Assembly: GCF_001598355.1 (NCBI RefSeq)
Contig: NZ_BCYU01000053.1
Coordinates: forward strand, 1-32,028
Source: Sphingomonas asaccharolytica NBRC 15499
GTDB taxonomy: Bacteria > Pseudomonadota > Alphaproteobacteria > Sphingomonadales > Sphingomonadaceae
DNA length: 32,028 nt
Reading direction: 5' to 3'
The translations under genes and the position numbers were made by a program. The notes beneath the pieces were generated by a model that saw nothing but the letters and a program-made list of their open reading frames with translations, searched no databases and had not been told where the DNA came from. Positions 31,063-32,028 of this stretch are shown here, one piece after another. Positions within the stretch are counted from its first letter, which is position 1; each line of letters starts with the position of its first letter.

Positions 31063-31073
31063 CCCGCCCGGCC

Positions 31074-32021
31074 ATGGCTAGCTTTCTTGATTTCGAAAAG
31101 CCGATCGCTGAGTTGCAGGGTCGGATCGATGAACTTCGCGATACCGCTTCGGACGGCGCGATCGACATCGATTCCGAGGTCAAGCGGCTGCAGACCAAGT
31201 CGGATGCTTTACTCAAGGCGACCTATGCCAAGCTGACACCGTGGCAGAAGACGCAAGTCGCGCGCCATCCGGATCGCCCGCATTTCGGGGATTATATTGC
31301 AGGCCTGTTCGAGGATTTCATGCCGCTGGCCGGCGATCGAGCGTTCGCCGACGATCAGGCGATCCTGGGCGGTTTCGCGACTTTCCGCGGGCAAAAGGTA
31401 ATGGTGATCGGCCACGAAAAGGGCGACGATACCGCCAGTCGGCTCAAGCATAATTTCGGCATGGGCAAGCCCGAAGGCTATCGCAAAGCGATCCGGCTGA
31501 TGGAACTCGCCGACCGGTTCGGCCTCCCCGTGCTGACCCTGGTCGACACGTCGGGCGCGTTTCCCGGCGTCCAGGCCGAGGAGCGCGGCCAGGCCGAAGC
31601 CATTGCGCGCTCGACCGAGGCGTGCCTGAAGCTCGGCGTACCGATGATCGCCGCAGTGGTTGGCGAGGGCGGATCCGGCGGCGCGATCGCGCTGGCGGCG
31701 GGCAATCGCGTGCTGATGTTCGAACACGCTGTTTATTCGGTGATCTCGCCCGAAGGCTGCGCCTCGATCCTGTGGCGTACCGCCGACAAGGCGCCCGACG
31801 CCGCCGAGGCGATGAAAGTCACCGCGCAGGATCTAAAAGGGCTGGGCGTGATCGACACGATCGTGACCGAACCATTGGGCGGCGCGCATCGTGATCCCGA
31901 CAATGCGATTGCGGCGCTAGGCGATGCAATGGCGGACGCACTAAGTGGGCTGCACAATCTCGGCCCGGACGATCTGCGCCGCGATCGCCGCGACAAATTC
32001 CTGGCCATGGGCCGACTCTGA
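31074..32021 (+). CDS. accA: Acetyl-CoA carboxylase carboxyltransferase subunit alpha
   Basis: A complete 315-aa AccA. With AccD it moves the carboxyl group from biotin to acetyl-CoA, making malonyl-CoA for fatty acid synthesis. The N-terminal helices ([19 protein letters not shown]) and the crotonase-like core are clear: [57 protein letters not shown] and [11 protein letters not shown]. It starts 11 bases after xerD, so it probably shares its transcript. The gene ends seven bases before the window edge. Confidence 0.97.
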   Translation: MASFLDFEKPIAELQGRIDELRDTASDGAIDIDSEVKRLQTKSDALLKATYAKLTPWQKTQVARHPDRPHFGDYIAGLFEDFMPLAGDRAFADDQAILGGFATFRGQKVMVIGHEKGDDTASRLKHNFGMGKPEGYRKAIRLMELADRFGLPVLTLVDTSGAFPGVQAEERGQAEAIARSTEACLKLGVPMIAAVVGEGGSGGAIALAAGNRVLMFEHAVYSVISPEGCASILWRTADKAPDAAEAMKVTAQDLKGLGVIDTIVTEPLGGAHRDPDNAIAALGDAMADALSGLHNLGPDDLRRDRRDKFLAMGRL

Positions 32022-32028
32022 AACTCCA

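Noticed and set aside
1..32028. CRISPR array, prophage, tRNA or complete insertion sequence
   Set aside because: No regularly spaced direct repeats, phage structural genes, tRNA cloverleaf or transposase were seen. XerD is the chromosomal recombinase by motif and context, not a phage integrase.

Overview
The window is about 32 kb of GC-rich, densely packed bacterial chromosome. Gene content points to an alphaproteobacterium of the order Sphingomonadales, probably Sphingomonas or a close relative. The markers are a small SRP RNA next to dnaX-ybaB, a ChpT phosphotransferase beside a chemotaxis operon, RpoH, and the aroK-aroB / xerD / accA neighbourhood. Genus is inferred from gene order and protein style. 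No tRNA, CRISPR array, prophage or complete insertion sequence was seen.

Layout. 1-4.5 kb: SRP RNA, a small Gly/Arg/Tyr-rich secreted protein, dnaX-ybaB, then an alpha/beta hydrolase and a methyltransferase. 4.6-8.6 kb, minus strand: an unusual single reading frame joining a flavin amine oxidase to a monofunctional peptidoglycan glycosyltransferase (MtgA), then rpoH and an RluD-type pseudouridine synthase. 8.6-16.4 kb, plus strand: a JAMM metalloprotease, chpT, cheA-cheW-cheY-cheB-cheR, an AmpD-like amidase and a second methyltransferase. 16.4-19 kb: RNase P RNA followed by several hairpins, a J-domain protein, a 2Fe-2S ferredoxin-like protein, and a convergent glycosyltransferase. 19-25 kb: a GST, a convergent STAS-like protein, radA, cvpA, an IscU-like protein, a CPA2 cation/proton antiporter and a DUF423 protein. 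25-27.8 kb, minus strand: a TonB-C-like exported protein and an aroK-aroB-membrane protein operon. 27.9-32 kb: a tiny membrane protein, a 608-aa exported protein, a 272-bp palindromic element, xerD and accA.

How the genes work together. CheA, CheW, CheY, CheB and CheR form a nearly complete chemotaxis-type signalling set with no receptor in the window. ChpT sits just upstream, which may connect the region to the cell-cycle phosphorelay (CckA-ChpT-CtrA). Envelope functions recur: MtgA, the AmpD-like amidase, the glycosyltransferase and the TonB-like protein. Most of the rest is housekeeping: replication, RNA processing, the shikimate pathway, fatty acid synthesis and chromosome dimer resolution.

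The most interesting non-coding feature is the element at 29879-30150. It has near-perfect 33-34 bp terminal inverted repeats starting at a TA dinucleotide, and two large internal hairpin systems. It supplies the stop codon of the upstream gene and ends exactly at the xerD start codon. It looks like a MITE-type element. One of its hairpins shares a core with a hairpin just downstream of rnpB.
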